A stretch of DNA of 64,000 nucleotides. It comes from Nonomuraea maritima (lineage in GTDB: Bacteria > Actinomycetota > Actinomycetes > Streptosporangiales > Streptosporangiaceae). Under the pieces are notes generated by a model. It had not been told where the DNA came from and did no database searches. It worked only from the letters and a program-made list of their open reading frames with translations. This document shows positions 8,320 to 15,551 of the stretch, piece after piece. Within the stretch, counting starts at the first letter, position 1, and the number at the start of each line of letters is the position of its first letter. Location: positions 248,001 through 312,000 of the forward strand of contig NZ_FNFB01000006.1 in assembly GCF_900100395.1 (NCBI RefSeq), in the 5' to 3' direction. A program made the translations under genes and the position numbers.

Positions 8320-8413
8320 TCATGTTTCCCCATGTGAAGACTATTAAAACGTAACAATTCTCCCACGGCTCCGGCGCGGTGCGACGTGCCGGAAATTTTG
8401 CCGTAACAGGGCA

Positions 8414-8443
8414 TTGACGCGGTGTGGCTGCCTGATCTACCGT
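8414..8443 (+). promoter_or_regulatory. Promoter of the sugar ABC operon
   Basis: TTGACG (8414-8419) and TACCGT (8438-8443) with an 18-bp spacer form a good housekeeping-type promoter 43 bp upstream of the first gene. The octamer TTAAAACG occurs on both sides, at 8344-8351 and 8455-8462. The downstream copy is part of AAAACGATTTT (8457-8467), an inverted repeat placed where a LacI or DeoR-type repressor could act. No regulator gene is adjacent. Confidence 0.5.
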
Positions 8444-8485
8444 CCTGCCACTGCTTAAAACGATTTTTCCCGGGAGCGCGGGTAC

Positions 8486-9982
8486 ATGGATCTAACTCCC
8501 GTTCTTTCTCTCTCGCAGGTCAGCAAGGCGTTCGGCGCGGTACGGGCCGTACGCGAGGTCTCTCTCGACCTCTACCCCGGTGAGGTGCACGCGCTCGCCG
8601 GGGAGAACGGCGCGGGCAAGTCGACGCTGGTGAAGATCCTGTCCGGGGTGCACCGGCCCGACACGGGCCGCATCCTGCTGGACGGCGAGCCGGTCGAGTT
8701 CGCCGGGCCCGCCGACGCCCAGCAGGCCGGCGTCGCCGTCATCTACCAGGAGCCGACGCTTTTTCCTGACCTGTCGGTCATGGAGAACATCTTCATGGGA
8801 CGCCAGCCGCGCTCGCGGTTCGGCATCGACCGCCGGGCGATGCGCGAGGCCGCCTCCGCCCTGTTCACCCGGCTCGGCGTACGGCTCGACCCCGACCAGC
8901 CGGCGCGCGGGCTGTCCATCGCCGACCAGCAGCTCGTCGAGATCGCCAAGGCGCTGTCGCGGCAGGCGCGCGTGCTCGTCATGGACGAGCCCACCGCGGC
9001 GCTGTCGGGCAACGAGGTCGCCCGGCTGTTCGGCGTCGCGAAGACCCTGCGCGAGCAGGGCTGCGCGCTGCTGTTCATCTCGCACCGGCTGGAGGAGATG
9101 TTCGAGCTCTGCACGCGCGTCACGACCCTGCGCGACGGCGGCCACGTCGCCACCGACCTGATCGCCGACATCACCCCCGACGACCTCGTCCGCCGCATGG
9201 TCGGCCGCGAGCTGGACGCCCTGTTCCCCAAGCAGGAGACCGACGCGGGCGAGGTGGCGCTGAAGGTGGGCCGGCTCACCCGCGAGGGTGTGTTCACCGA
9301 CGTGTCGTTCGAGGTGCGGCGGGGCGAGATCGTCGCGCTGGCCGGGCTGGTCGGCGCCGGGCGCAGCGAGGTCGCGCGGGCGATCTTCGGCATCGACCGC
9401 TGGGACGCCGGATCCGTCGAGGTCGGCGGCAGGCGCCTGCGCCCCGCGAGCCCCACGGCGGCGATGGCGGCGGGGCTCGCGCTCGTGCCGGAGGACCGGC
9501 GGCAACAGGGGCTCGTCATGGACCTGTCGATCGAGCGCAACATCGGCCTCGCCGGGCCGGCCGCCGTCCGCAGGGGGCCGCTGGTCTCGCGGGCCGCCGA
9601 GAGGAGCCGGGCCGCCGACTGGGCGGTGCGGCTGCGGCTCAAGTACGCCCGCCTCGCCGACCCCGTGGACGTGCTGTCCGGGGGCAACCAGCAGAAGGTC
9701 GTCCTGGCCAAGTGGCTCGCGCGGGGGCCGTCCGTGCTCATCGTGGACGAGCCCACGCGCGGGATCGACGTCGGGACCAAGGCCGAGGTGCACCGGCTGC
9801 TGTCGGAGCTGGCCGGGAGCGGGGTGGCGGTGCTGATGATCTCGTCCGAGCTGCCGGAGGTGCTGGGCATGGCCGACCGGGTGCTCGTCATGCACGAAGG
9901 ACGGCTCGTCGCCGAGCTGCCCCGTGCGCAGGCGACCGAGGAGACCGTCATGGCCGCCGCCACCGGCAGGAGCGCCGCATGA
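8486..9982 (+). CDS. Sugar ABC transporter ATP-binding protein (RbsA/rhamnose type, two NBDs)
   Basis: 498 residues with two tandem nucleotide-binding domains. The first has Walker [10 protein letters not shown], the LSIADQQ signature and Walker [12 protein letters not shown]. The second has a degenerate Walker A ([13 protein letters not shown]), the signature [18 protein letters not shown] and Walker [13 protein letters not shown]. This is the standard layout of the carbohydrate uptake transporter-2 class. It energises uptake through the two permeases that follow. It is the first gene of a four-gene operon and its stop overlaps a 19-codon mini-ORF at 9979. The substrate is inferred from the binding protein. 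Confidence 0.93.
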   Translation: MDLTPVLSLSQVSKAFGAVRAVREVSLDLYPGEVHALAGENGAGKSTLVKILSGVHRPDTGRILLDGEPVEFAGPADAQQAGVAVIYQEPTLFPDLSVMENIFMGRQPRSRFGIDRRAMREAASALFTRLGVRLDPDQPARGLSIADQQLVEIAKALSRQARVLVMDEPTAALSGNEVARLFGVAKTLREQGCALLFISHRLEEMFELCTRVTTLRDGGHVATDLIADITPDDLVRRMVGRELDALFPKQETDAGEVALKVGRLTREGVFTDVSFEVRRGEIVALAGLVGAGRSEVARAIFGIDRWDAGSVEVGGRRLRPASPTAAMAAGLALVPEDRRQQGLVMDLSIERNIGLAGPAAVRRGPLVSRAAERSRAADWAVRLRLKYARLADPVDVLSGGNQQKVVLAKWLARGPSVLIVDEPTRGIDVGTKAEVHRLLSELAGSGVAVLMISSELPEVLGMADRVLVMHEGRLVAELPRAQATEETVMAAATGRSAA

Positions 9983-10038
9983 CCGCCCCGACGTCCGTCA
10001 GCACGACACCCCACCTGACCCGCAGGAGGGCCGCATGA
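9979..10038 (+). CDS. 19-codon coupling mini-ORF between ABC ATPase and permease
   Basis: ATG 9979 overlaps the TGA of the ATPase gene and its own TGA (10036-10038) overlaps the ATG of the permease (10035). It would encode [19 protein letters not shown]. Each start lies in a near-identical segment: AGGAGCGCCGCATGACCGCC (9969-9988) and AGGAGGGCCGCATGACCGCC (10024-10043), 19 of 20 bases the same. This looks like a 55-bp duplication of the start region that left a translated spacer. Whether the peptide has a function is unknown; it may simply relay ribosomes. Confidence 0.4.
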   Translation: MTAPTSVSTTPHLTRRRAA

Positions 10039-11075
10039 CCGCCACCGCGACGTCCGCCGAGAGCGTGCGGGGAGGCGGCGCGCGGCGGCTCGTCGACCGC
10101 GTCGCGCGCGTGCGCGAGCTCGGCATCGTCATCGCGCTCGCCGTGCTGTTCGCGGTCACCGGGGCGGTCAACCCGACCTTCCTCGGCTACGCCAGCCTGC
10201 GCGACATCCTGCTCAACTCCGCCATCGTGGCGCTGCTCGCCGTCGGGCAGACGCTCGTCGTCATCACCAGGAACGTCGACCTGTCGGTCAGCTCGGTCGT
10301 CGGCCTGACGGCGTTCGGCGGCGCGCTGGTGCTGGCCGACAACCCGGGCGTCCCCGTCGCGGTGGTGATCGCCGGCTGCGTGCTGCTGGGCGCCGTCTGC
10401 GGTGCGGTCAACGGCCTGCTCGTCGGCGTGGCGAAGGTGCCCGCGCTGGTCGCCACCCTCGGCACCCTGTACGCCTTCCGCGGCATCGACTACGCCTGGG
10501 CCGGCGGCCGCCAGGTCAACGCGGCCGACATGCCGGACAGCTTCCTCGCCCTCGGCACCAGCTCGGTGCTCGGCGTGCCGCTGCCCGCGCTGGTCGCCCT
10601 CGTCGTCCTGCTGGTCGTCGGCTGGATGCTGCGCAACCTGCGCTCGGGCCGCGAGCTGTACGCGATCGGCTCCAACCCGGAGGCCGCCGTGCTGGCCGGC
10701 ATCCGGGTACGCCGCAGGATCGTCGCCGCGTTCGTCGCGGGCGGTGCGCTCGCCGGGCTGGCCGGCGTGCTGTGGGCGGCCAGGTTCGGCACGGTGGACG
10801 CCACCGTGGCGACCGGCAAGGAACTCGACGTGATCGCGGCCGTCGTGGTCGGCGGTGTGGCCATCTTCGGCGGCAGCGGCACCGTCTACGGGGCCGCGCT
10901 CGGCGCGCTGCTGCTGGCGAGCATCACCAGCGCGCTCGCCGTGCTGCGGGTGGACGCGCTCGCCCAGACGGCGATCAACGGCGCCCTGCTGATCGCCGCC
11001 ATCGTGCTCGACCGGATACTCGCGCTGCGCGTGGCCGCGGCGCTGCGTCGGAGGAGGTTCCGCGATGCGGCTTGA
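10035..11075 (+). CDS. Sugar ABC transporter permease 1 (RbsC/rhamnose type)
   Basis: 346 residues, about 8-10 hydrophobic segments, BPD_transp_2 family. After a cytoplasmic tail (1-30) come ELGIVIALAVLFAVTGAVNPTFL and LLAVGQTLVVITRNVDLSVSSVVGLTAF, the latter containing the DLSV signature of this class. Near the C-terminus VIAAVVVGGVAIFGGSGTVYGAALGALLL is the other conserved block. ATG 10035 has AGGAGG 5 nt upstream. It overlaps the next permease gene by 11 nt, so the two are probably co-translated and form a heterodimeric channel. Confidence 0.92.
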   Translation: MTATATSAESVRGGGARRLVDRVARVRELGIVIALAVLFAVTGAVNPTFLGYASLRDILLNSAIVALLAVGQTLVVITRNVDLSVSSVVGLTAFGGALVLADNPGVPVAVVIAGCVLLGAVCGAVNGLLVGVAKVPALVATLGTLYAFRGIDYAWAGGRQVNAADMPDSFLALGTSSVLGVPLPALVALVVLLVVGWMLRNLRSGRELYAIGSNPEAAVLAGIRVRRRIVAAFVAGGALAGLAGVLWAARFGTVDATVATGKELDVIAAVVVGGVAIFGGSGTVYGAALGALLLASITSALAVLRVDALAQTAINGALLIAAIVLDRILALRVAAALRRRRFRDAA

Positions 11076-12039
11076 ACCGGCCCGCAGGTGGGAGAGCCTG
11101 ATCCTCGTCCTGCTCGTCGGCGTCTGCGTGTGGGCCTCGCTCGGCGTGGACGGCTTCGCCAACGCCTCCAACGTCTCTTTCCTGCTGCTCGACACGACCG
11201 AGATCGCCCTGATGGCGTTGACCATGACGCTGATCGTGGTGGCCGCCGAGATCGACCTGTCGGTGGCGTCCACGCTCGGACTGTCGTGCGCGGTGCTCGG
11301 CCGGCTGTGGAACGCGGGGCTGCCCATCGAGCTGATCATGCCGATCTGCCTGCTCGTCGGCGCGGCGTGCGGCGCGGTCAACGGCTTCCTCGTCACCCGG
11401 CTCGGGCTGCCGTCGCTCGCGGTCACGATCGGCACGCTGGCGCTGTTCCGCGGGCTCGCGTACGTGATCCTCGGCGACCAGGCGGTGGCCGACCTGCCGC
11501 CCGCGTACACCGGGCTCGCGACCGCGTCGATCGGGCCGCTGCCGCTCACCACGGTGCTGGTCGCGGTGCTGGCGGCGGTCGCGGCGGTGGTGCTGCACGC
11601 GACCGGGGTCGGCCGGGCGATCTTCGCGCTCGGCTCCAACGAGGAGGCCGCGTTCTTCGCCGGGGTCCGGGTCAAGCGGATCAAGTTCTGGCTGTTCGTG
11701 GCCTGCGGCGTGATGGCCGCGCTGGCCTCCCTCGTCTACACCTTCCGGTACGCGAGCGCGCGGGCGGACAACGGGACGGGGCTGGAGCTCGCCGTGGTGG
11801 CCGCCGTGCTGCTCGGCGGCGTGTCGATCTTCGGCGGGCGCGGCACGCTGGCCGGTGTGCTGATGGCGGTGCTGCTCCTCGGCGTCGTCCGCAACGCGCT
11901 CATCCTCGCCGACGTGGCCAACGAGGTCCTGAACTTCGTGACGGGCCTGCTGCTCGTCGCATCAGTGCTGGCGCCGAACCTGGGGGCGGTCCGCCGGCGG
12001 CGCACACCATCACCAGTGGAAGGGAACTCCGCTCCATGA
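11065..12039 (+). CDS. Sugar ABC transporter permease 2 (RbsC/rhamnose type)
   Basis: 324 residues with the same architecture as the preceding permease: VSFLLLDTTEIALMALTMTLIVVAAEIDLSVAS near the N-terminus and VVAAVLLGGVSIFGGRGTLAGVLMAVLLL near the C-terminus. ATG 11065 lies inside the previous gene after GAGGAGG. Its TGA overlaps the ATG of the binding-protein gene. Paired, non-identical permeases are usual in rhamnose and autoinducer-2 transporters and unusual for ribose systems, which supports the rhamnose-type assignment. Confidence 0.92.
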   Translation: MRLEPARRWESLILVLLVGVCVWASLGVDGFANASNVSFLLLDTTEIALMALTMTLIVVAAEIDLSVASTLGLSCAVLGRLWNAGLPIELIMPICLLVGAACGAVNGFLVTRLGLPSLAVTIGTLALFRGLAYVILGDQAVADLPPAYTGLATASIGPLPLTTVLVAVLAAVAAVVLHATGVGRAIFALGSNEEAAFFAGVRVKRIKFWLFVACGVMAALASLVYTFRYASARADNGTGLELAVVAAVLLGGVSIFGGRGTLAGVLMAVLLLGVVRNALILADVANEVLNFVTGLLLVASVLAPNLGAVRRRRTPSPVEGNSAP

Positions 12040-13121
12040 ACATGCGCACCTCCTGGCGCCCCACGGCGCTGCTCGCCGGGCTCGTCCTGCTGACGGCCGC
12101 CTGCGGCGGCGGCACCACGCGAAGCGACGTCGCGGCCCAGCAGTCGGCCGCCCCCTCCGCCGCGGCCTCGTCGGCCGCCGCCGACCCGAACGCCCCGCTC
12201 AAGCAGGGGCTCAAGATCGCGTTCCTGCCGAAGCAGGTCAACAACCCGTACTTCACGGTCGCCGACCAGGGCGGCATCGCGGCCACCAAGGAGTTCGGCG
12301 GCGAGGGCAAGGAGGTCGGCCCGTCCGACGCCAGCGCCTCCTCGCAGGTGTCCTACATCAACACGCTGACGCAGCAGAAGCAGGACGCCATCGTCATCTC
12401 CGCCAACGACCCCAACGCCGTGGTGCCCGCGCTCAAGCAGGCCAGGGACGCCGGGATCAAGGTCGTCAGCTACGACTCCGACACCGCCCCCGACGGCCGC
12501 GACGTCTTCGTCAACCAGGCGGGCGCCGAGGACCTCGGCCGCACGCAGGTGCAGCTGCTCGCCGAGCAGATCGGCCACAAGGGCAAGATCGCCGTGCTCT
12601 CGGCCACGCCGAACGCGACCAACCAGAACACCTGGATCGACTTCATGAAGGACGAGCTCAGCAAGCCCGAGTACAAGGACATGGAGCTGGTCAAGGTCGC
12701 CTACGGCAACGACGACGACCAGAAGTCGTTCACCGAGACGCAGGGCCTGCTGCGCTCGTACCCCGACCTGGCGGGCATCATCTCGCCCACGACCGTGGGC
12801 ATCGCCGCCGCGGCCCGCTACCTGTCGGACTCGCCGGCCAAGGGGAAGGTCAAGCTGACCGGGCTCGGCACGCCCAACCAGCTGCGCAAGTTCGTCAAGG
12901 ACGGCACCATCGAGGCGTTCGAGCTGTGGAGCCCGGCCGACCTCGGCTACCTGGCGGCGTACTCTGCGGCGGCGCTCGCGTCCGGGCAGATCACCGGCGC
13001 CGAGGGGGAGACGTTCAAGGCGGGCAAGCTGGGCGACTACACGATCGGCGCGAAGGGCGAGGTGCTGCTCGGCAAGCCGACGGTCTTCAACGCGGACAAC
13101 ATCGACGACTTCGACTTCTGA
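12036..13121 (+). CDS. Sugar ABC transporter substrate-binding lipoprotein (rhamnose type)
   Basis: 361 residues. It has a lipoprotein signal (ALLAGLVLLTAACGGG, lipobox Cys about residue 24), an Ala/Ser linker, then a periplasmic-binding-protein type I fold starting at LKIAFLPKQVNNPYFTVADQGG. Conserved ligand-region pieces include IVISANDPNAVVPALKQARDAGIKVVSYDSD and TTVGIAAAARYL, resembling RhaS-type rhamnose-binding proteins. It captures sugar outside the membrane for the permease pair. The start overlaps the stop of the second permease. A terminator-rich gap follows. Rhamnose is likely; a related deoxysugar or AI-2 cannot be excluded. Confidence 0.9.
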   Translation: MNMRTSWRPTALLAGLVLLTAACGGGTTRSDVAAQQSAAPSAAASSAAADPNAPLKQGLKIAFLPKQVNNPYFTVADQGGIAATKEFGGEGKEVGPSDASASSQVSYINTLTQQKQDAIVISANDPNAVVPALKQARDAGIKVVSYDSDTAPDGRDVFVNQAGAEDLGRTQVQLLAEQIGHKGKIAVLSATPNATNQNTWIDFMKDELSKPEYKDMELVKVAYGNDDDQKSFTETQGLLRSYPDLAGIISPTTVGIAAAARYLSDSPAKGKVKLTGLGTPNQLRKFVKDGTIEAFELWSPADLGYLAAYSAAALASGQITGAEGETFKAGKLGDYTIGAKGEVLLGKPTVFNADNIDDFDF

Positions 13122-13127
13122 CCCGAA

Positions 13128-13165
13128 ACGGACGGTCCTCCCCGTGCGAGGGGCGGGCCGTCCGT
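13128..13165 (+). terminator. Terminator hairpin of the ABC operon
   Basis: An 8-bp outer stem ACGGACGG/CCGTCCGT encloses a GC-rich inner region (CCTCCCCGTGCGAGGGGCGGG) able to fold further. It begins 7 bp after the stop of the binding-protein gene. Confidence 0.6.
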
Positions 13166-13182
13166 GCGGCGGCCCTCGCGGT

Positions 13183-13206
13183 GGTCCTCCCCGTACGGGG
13201 AGGACC
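13183..13206. terminator. 24-bp perfect palindrome between convergent genes
   Basis: A fully symmetrical sequence, ten-bp arms GGTCCTCCCC/GGGGAGGACC around GTAC. Lying between the ABC operon and the convergent GNAT gene, it probably acts as a bidirectional terminator. A protein-binding site is an alternative. Confidence 0.55.
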
Positions 13207-13310
13207 CTCTGCGCGTAAGGAAGCGGGCCGTCCCCGACCGGGGGAAGGGCCGCCCTGATCAGAAGAAGATGCGGCGCTGACTCTCCTGACCGGGGAGGGC
13301 CGTTGGTGTG

Positions 13311-13946
13311 TCAGGAGGAGAGGCCGAAGAGGGGCAGGCAGCGGTCGAGGTTGTGGATCGCGAAGCCCGGCGACTCCGTCCAGTCTTCCCTGGCCATGCG
13401 GAAGCGGCGGACGACCACCGGCTTGTCGCCGCGGGCGTGCAGGGCGATGCCGTCCTCCTTGTAGCCGAGCTTCTTCGTCACGCCCAGCGAGGCATGGTTG
13501 TCCTCGAACGCCGTCGTCACCGCGTAGTGCGCGCCCAGACCCGCGAACGCGAGGTGCAGCACGGCCCGGCGCATCTCGGTGCCGATGCCCTGACCATGGA
13601 AGCGCTGTGCGACCCAGGAACCCGTCTCGACCTCGCGGGTGACCGGGAAGTTCTTGGCATTGATGCTCTGCACGCCCACGATCCGGCCCTCGTGGACGAC
13701 GGCGAGCTCGATGGTCCAGCTGTCGACGGAGAAGCTCCCCCAGGCGCGGAACTGGTACTGCACCACGCTCCTCGCGCGTTCCTCCGGGGTGGTGTCCGAC
13801 CAGGGGAACAGGAACGGCATGTATCCGGGGTCGTGGATGCCCTCCGCCGCCCGGTCGGCCAGCTCGTCGACGTCGTCGAGAGAGGGGTGGCGGAGTTGGA
13901 GGCGCGGGGTCGTGACGGAGAGCTCGGAGAGCGGCCAGTTACGCAT
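13311..13946 (-). CDS. GNAT-family N-acetyltransferase (RimJ/RimL-like)
   Basis: 211 residues, single GNAT domain. It begins with TPRLQLRHPSLDDVDELA, the usual RimJ/RimL-type N-terminus; motif A with the acetyl-CoA pyrophosphate loop is VAQRFHGQGIGTEMRRAVLHLAF (Q/GxGxG/A pattern HGQGIGT). The C-terminal block SLGVTKKLGYKEDGI completes the fold. It transfers acetyl groups from acetyl-CoA to an amine, probably a protein N-terminus or small molecule. It is monocistronic and convergent with the ABC operon; the upstream 170 bp to the L,D-transpeptidase is relatively AT-rich and holds both promoters. Confidence 0.88.
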   Translation of the reverse strand: MRNWPLSELSVTTPRLQLRHPSLDDVDELADRAAEGIHDPGYMPFLFPWSDTTPEERARSVVQYQFRAWGSFSVDSWTIELAVVHEGRIVGVQSINAKNFPVTREVETGSWVAQRFHGQGIGTEMRRAVLHLAFAGLGAHYAVTTAFEDNHASLGVTKKLGYKEDGIALHARGDKPVVVRRFRMAREDWTESPGFAIHNLDRCLPLFGLSS

Positions 13947-14118
13947 GCCACCTCATGGTGTCAGCCAGGCCGGAGCAGCAGCGACTGATTTTTCGGCGTG
14001 CGTAACAATAAAAGCGAAATGCCCGTATTTAGCGGGATCGGCTCATTAGCCGGGACTTTGCTTGAACAAGCCGGTGTATGAGATCTGATTCAGAGGTGAT
14101 CCGGGTAGTCGTTGATTT

Positions 14119-15375
14119 ATGACGATAAGCCTTCGCAGAATTGCCGTCATCGGTATTGGTGTGGGCTGCGGCCTCCCTTTCACCGCCGTCCCGGGCGAGG
14201 CCAGGACGCATGCCGACGCGGCGATCGCCAAGGGGTCAGTGATCGGGGGGCATGCGCTGTGGGATGCGTCGCCGGCGGCGCCGCATCCCGACGACCGGCC
14301 GCGCTCCGGCCCTCCCGGACGGCACGTACAGCGCGGAGAGCACGGAGAGCACGGAGAGCACGGAGAGCACGGACAGCACGGACAGCACGGACAGCACGGA
14401 CAGCACGGTGAGTACGGTGAGTACGGGCAGCGCGGTGAGCGCGGTGAGCGCGGTGAGCGCGGTGAGCGCGGTGAGCGCGATGAGCGCGATGAGCGCGATG
14501 AGCGCGGGCCCGCCAGGAACGCCGACGTCCGGCGCGGCGGCGTCACCGTGCAGCGCGTCACCGAAGCCGATCTCCGGCGTGCCGCCGAGCACGTACGGCG
14601 TGGTGTGGACGCCGACGTCCGGCGTGCCGCCGACCTTGACGTGCGGCCCGGCGCCGCCGTCGACGGCAGGCGGGGCGCCGTACCGGCCGAGGAGGCGGTC
14701 GCGGCCGGCGGTGAGACCGTCGGCGAGGTGGACGGCACGGGCGTGGCCGAGGTGCGGCCGATCGTGCTGCGGCCTGGCGACCGTGGCCCCGAGGTGACCA
14801 GGCTGCAGCGCCGCCTGCACGCCCGCCACTACTACTTCGGACGGATCAACGGCCGCTACGACGAGCAGACGAAGTTCGCCGTCTGGGCCCTGCAGAAGAC
14901 GCACGGAATGGCGGTCAAGGGAGCCGTCGGCCCGAGGGAGTTCGCGGCGCTCGACCGCCCGGTGCGCAGGCGTCCGCTGGTGTCGAACGGCGGCGCGAAC
15001 CGGGTGGAGGTCAACCTGACCAGGCAGATGCTGACGGTGTACCGCAACCGCCGCCCGGTGCTGTACGCGCACATCTCGTCGGGCGCGGAGGTCAACTACT
15101 GCCGCAATGGCCACTGCGGCAACGCCGTCACCCCGGTGGGGGACTTCCGCGTGACCCGGCGCGCGCCCGGCTGGACGACCGGACCGCTGGGGTCGATGTT
15201 CAACTCCCTCTACTTCGTCGGCGGCATCGCCCTGCACGGCTCGTCGAAGGTGCCGCTCCGCCCGGCCTCCCACGGGTGCGTACGCCTCCCGCTGTCGACG
15301 TCGAAGCGTCTGTACGAAATCGTGAACATCGGCGATCCGGTGTACGTGCGCGGGAAAATCCACCGGCGCCGATGA
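14119..15375 (+). CDS. Secreted L,D-transpeptidase with peptidoglycan-binding domain and low-complexity linker
   Basis: 418 residues. Order: Sec signal peptide (about 1-30, ending AVPGEARTHA), a low-complexity segment of three-residue repeats of the HGE/HGQ/RGE/RDE kind (about 72-130), a PG_binding_1 domain (VLRPGDRGPEVTRLQRRLHARHYYFGRI, about 215-280), and a YkuD domain with the catalytic motif S-H385-G-C387-V-R-L and the upstream His in ALHGSSKV. It would form 3-3 cross-links in peptidoglycan or anchor proteins outside the cell. No lipobox. No good Shine-Dalgarno precedes ATG 14119. The linker is encoded by a 9-bp minisatellite, so its length may vary between strains. Confidence 0.9.
   Translation: MTISLRRIAVIGIGVGCGLPFTAVPGEARTHADAAIAKGSVIGGHALWDASPAAPHPDDRPRSGPPGRHVQRGEHGEHGEHGEHGQHGQHGQHGQHGEYGEYGQRGERGERGERGERGERDERDERDERGPARNADVRRGGVTVQRVTEADLRRAAEHVRRGVDADVRRAADLDVRPGAAVDGRRGAVPAEEAVAAGGETVGEVDGTGVAEVRPIVLRPGDRGPEVTRLQRRLHARHYYFGRINGRYDEQTKFAVWALQKTHGMAVKGAVGPREFAALDRPVRRRPLVSNGGANRVEVNLTRQMLTVYRNRRPVLYAHISSGAEVNYCRNGHCGNAVTPVGDFRVTRRAPGWTTGPLGSMFNSLYFVGGIALHGSSKVPLRPASHGCVRLPLSTSKRLYEIVNIGDPVYVRGKIHRRR
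14332..14505 (+). repeat. 9-bp minisatellite inside the L,D-transpeptidase gene
   Basis: About 19 tandem 9-mers in ordered blocks: GAGCACGGA, then CAGCACGGA, GAGTACGGT, GAGCGCGGT and finally GAGCGCGAT. The 9-bp period keeps all frames open on both strands and encodes a charged, disordered linker in the true frame. The block order suggests growth by slippage with later point changes. Confidence 0.9.
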
Positions 15376-15494
15376 GAATAACCCGCCCGCATTTCTCGAA
15401 AAATCTGGACACGTAGGAATTCCCGGCGATTCATGACGTACGCCGATAAAGCAGCGCATGAGCCGCCGGGGTCGCGGACCACCGTCATCCGCCG

Positions 15495-15551
15495 GGTGAA
15501 CGGTTTCACCGTCATCCGCGGGCCCGCGAGATCCCGGTGAAGCCGTTCACC
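15495..15551. promoter_or_regulatory. Two GGTGAA-N4-TTCACC palindromes 41 bp apart
   Basis: Sixteen-bp palindromes GGTGAACGGTTTCACC (15495-15510) and GGTGAAGCCGTTCACC (15536-15551) share both half-sites and differ only in the central four bases. A 13-bp direct repeat (CACCGTCATCCGC, 15480-15492 and 15507-15519) overlaps the first. The second palindrome is inside the 3' end of the NuoF-like gene. They may be termination hairpins between convergent genes or a paired operator. Confidence 0.45.

Noticed and set aside
14236..15459. 407-codon minus-strand frame over the L,D-transpeptidase gene
   Set aside because: Kept open by the 9-bp repeat; the plus strand has signal peptide, peptidoglycan-binding and YkuD motifs.
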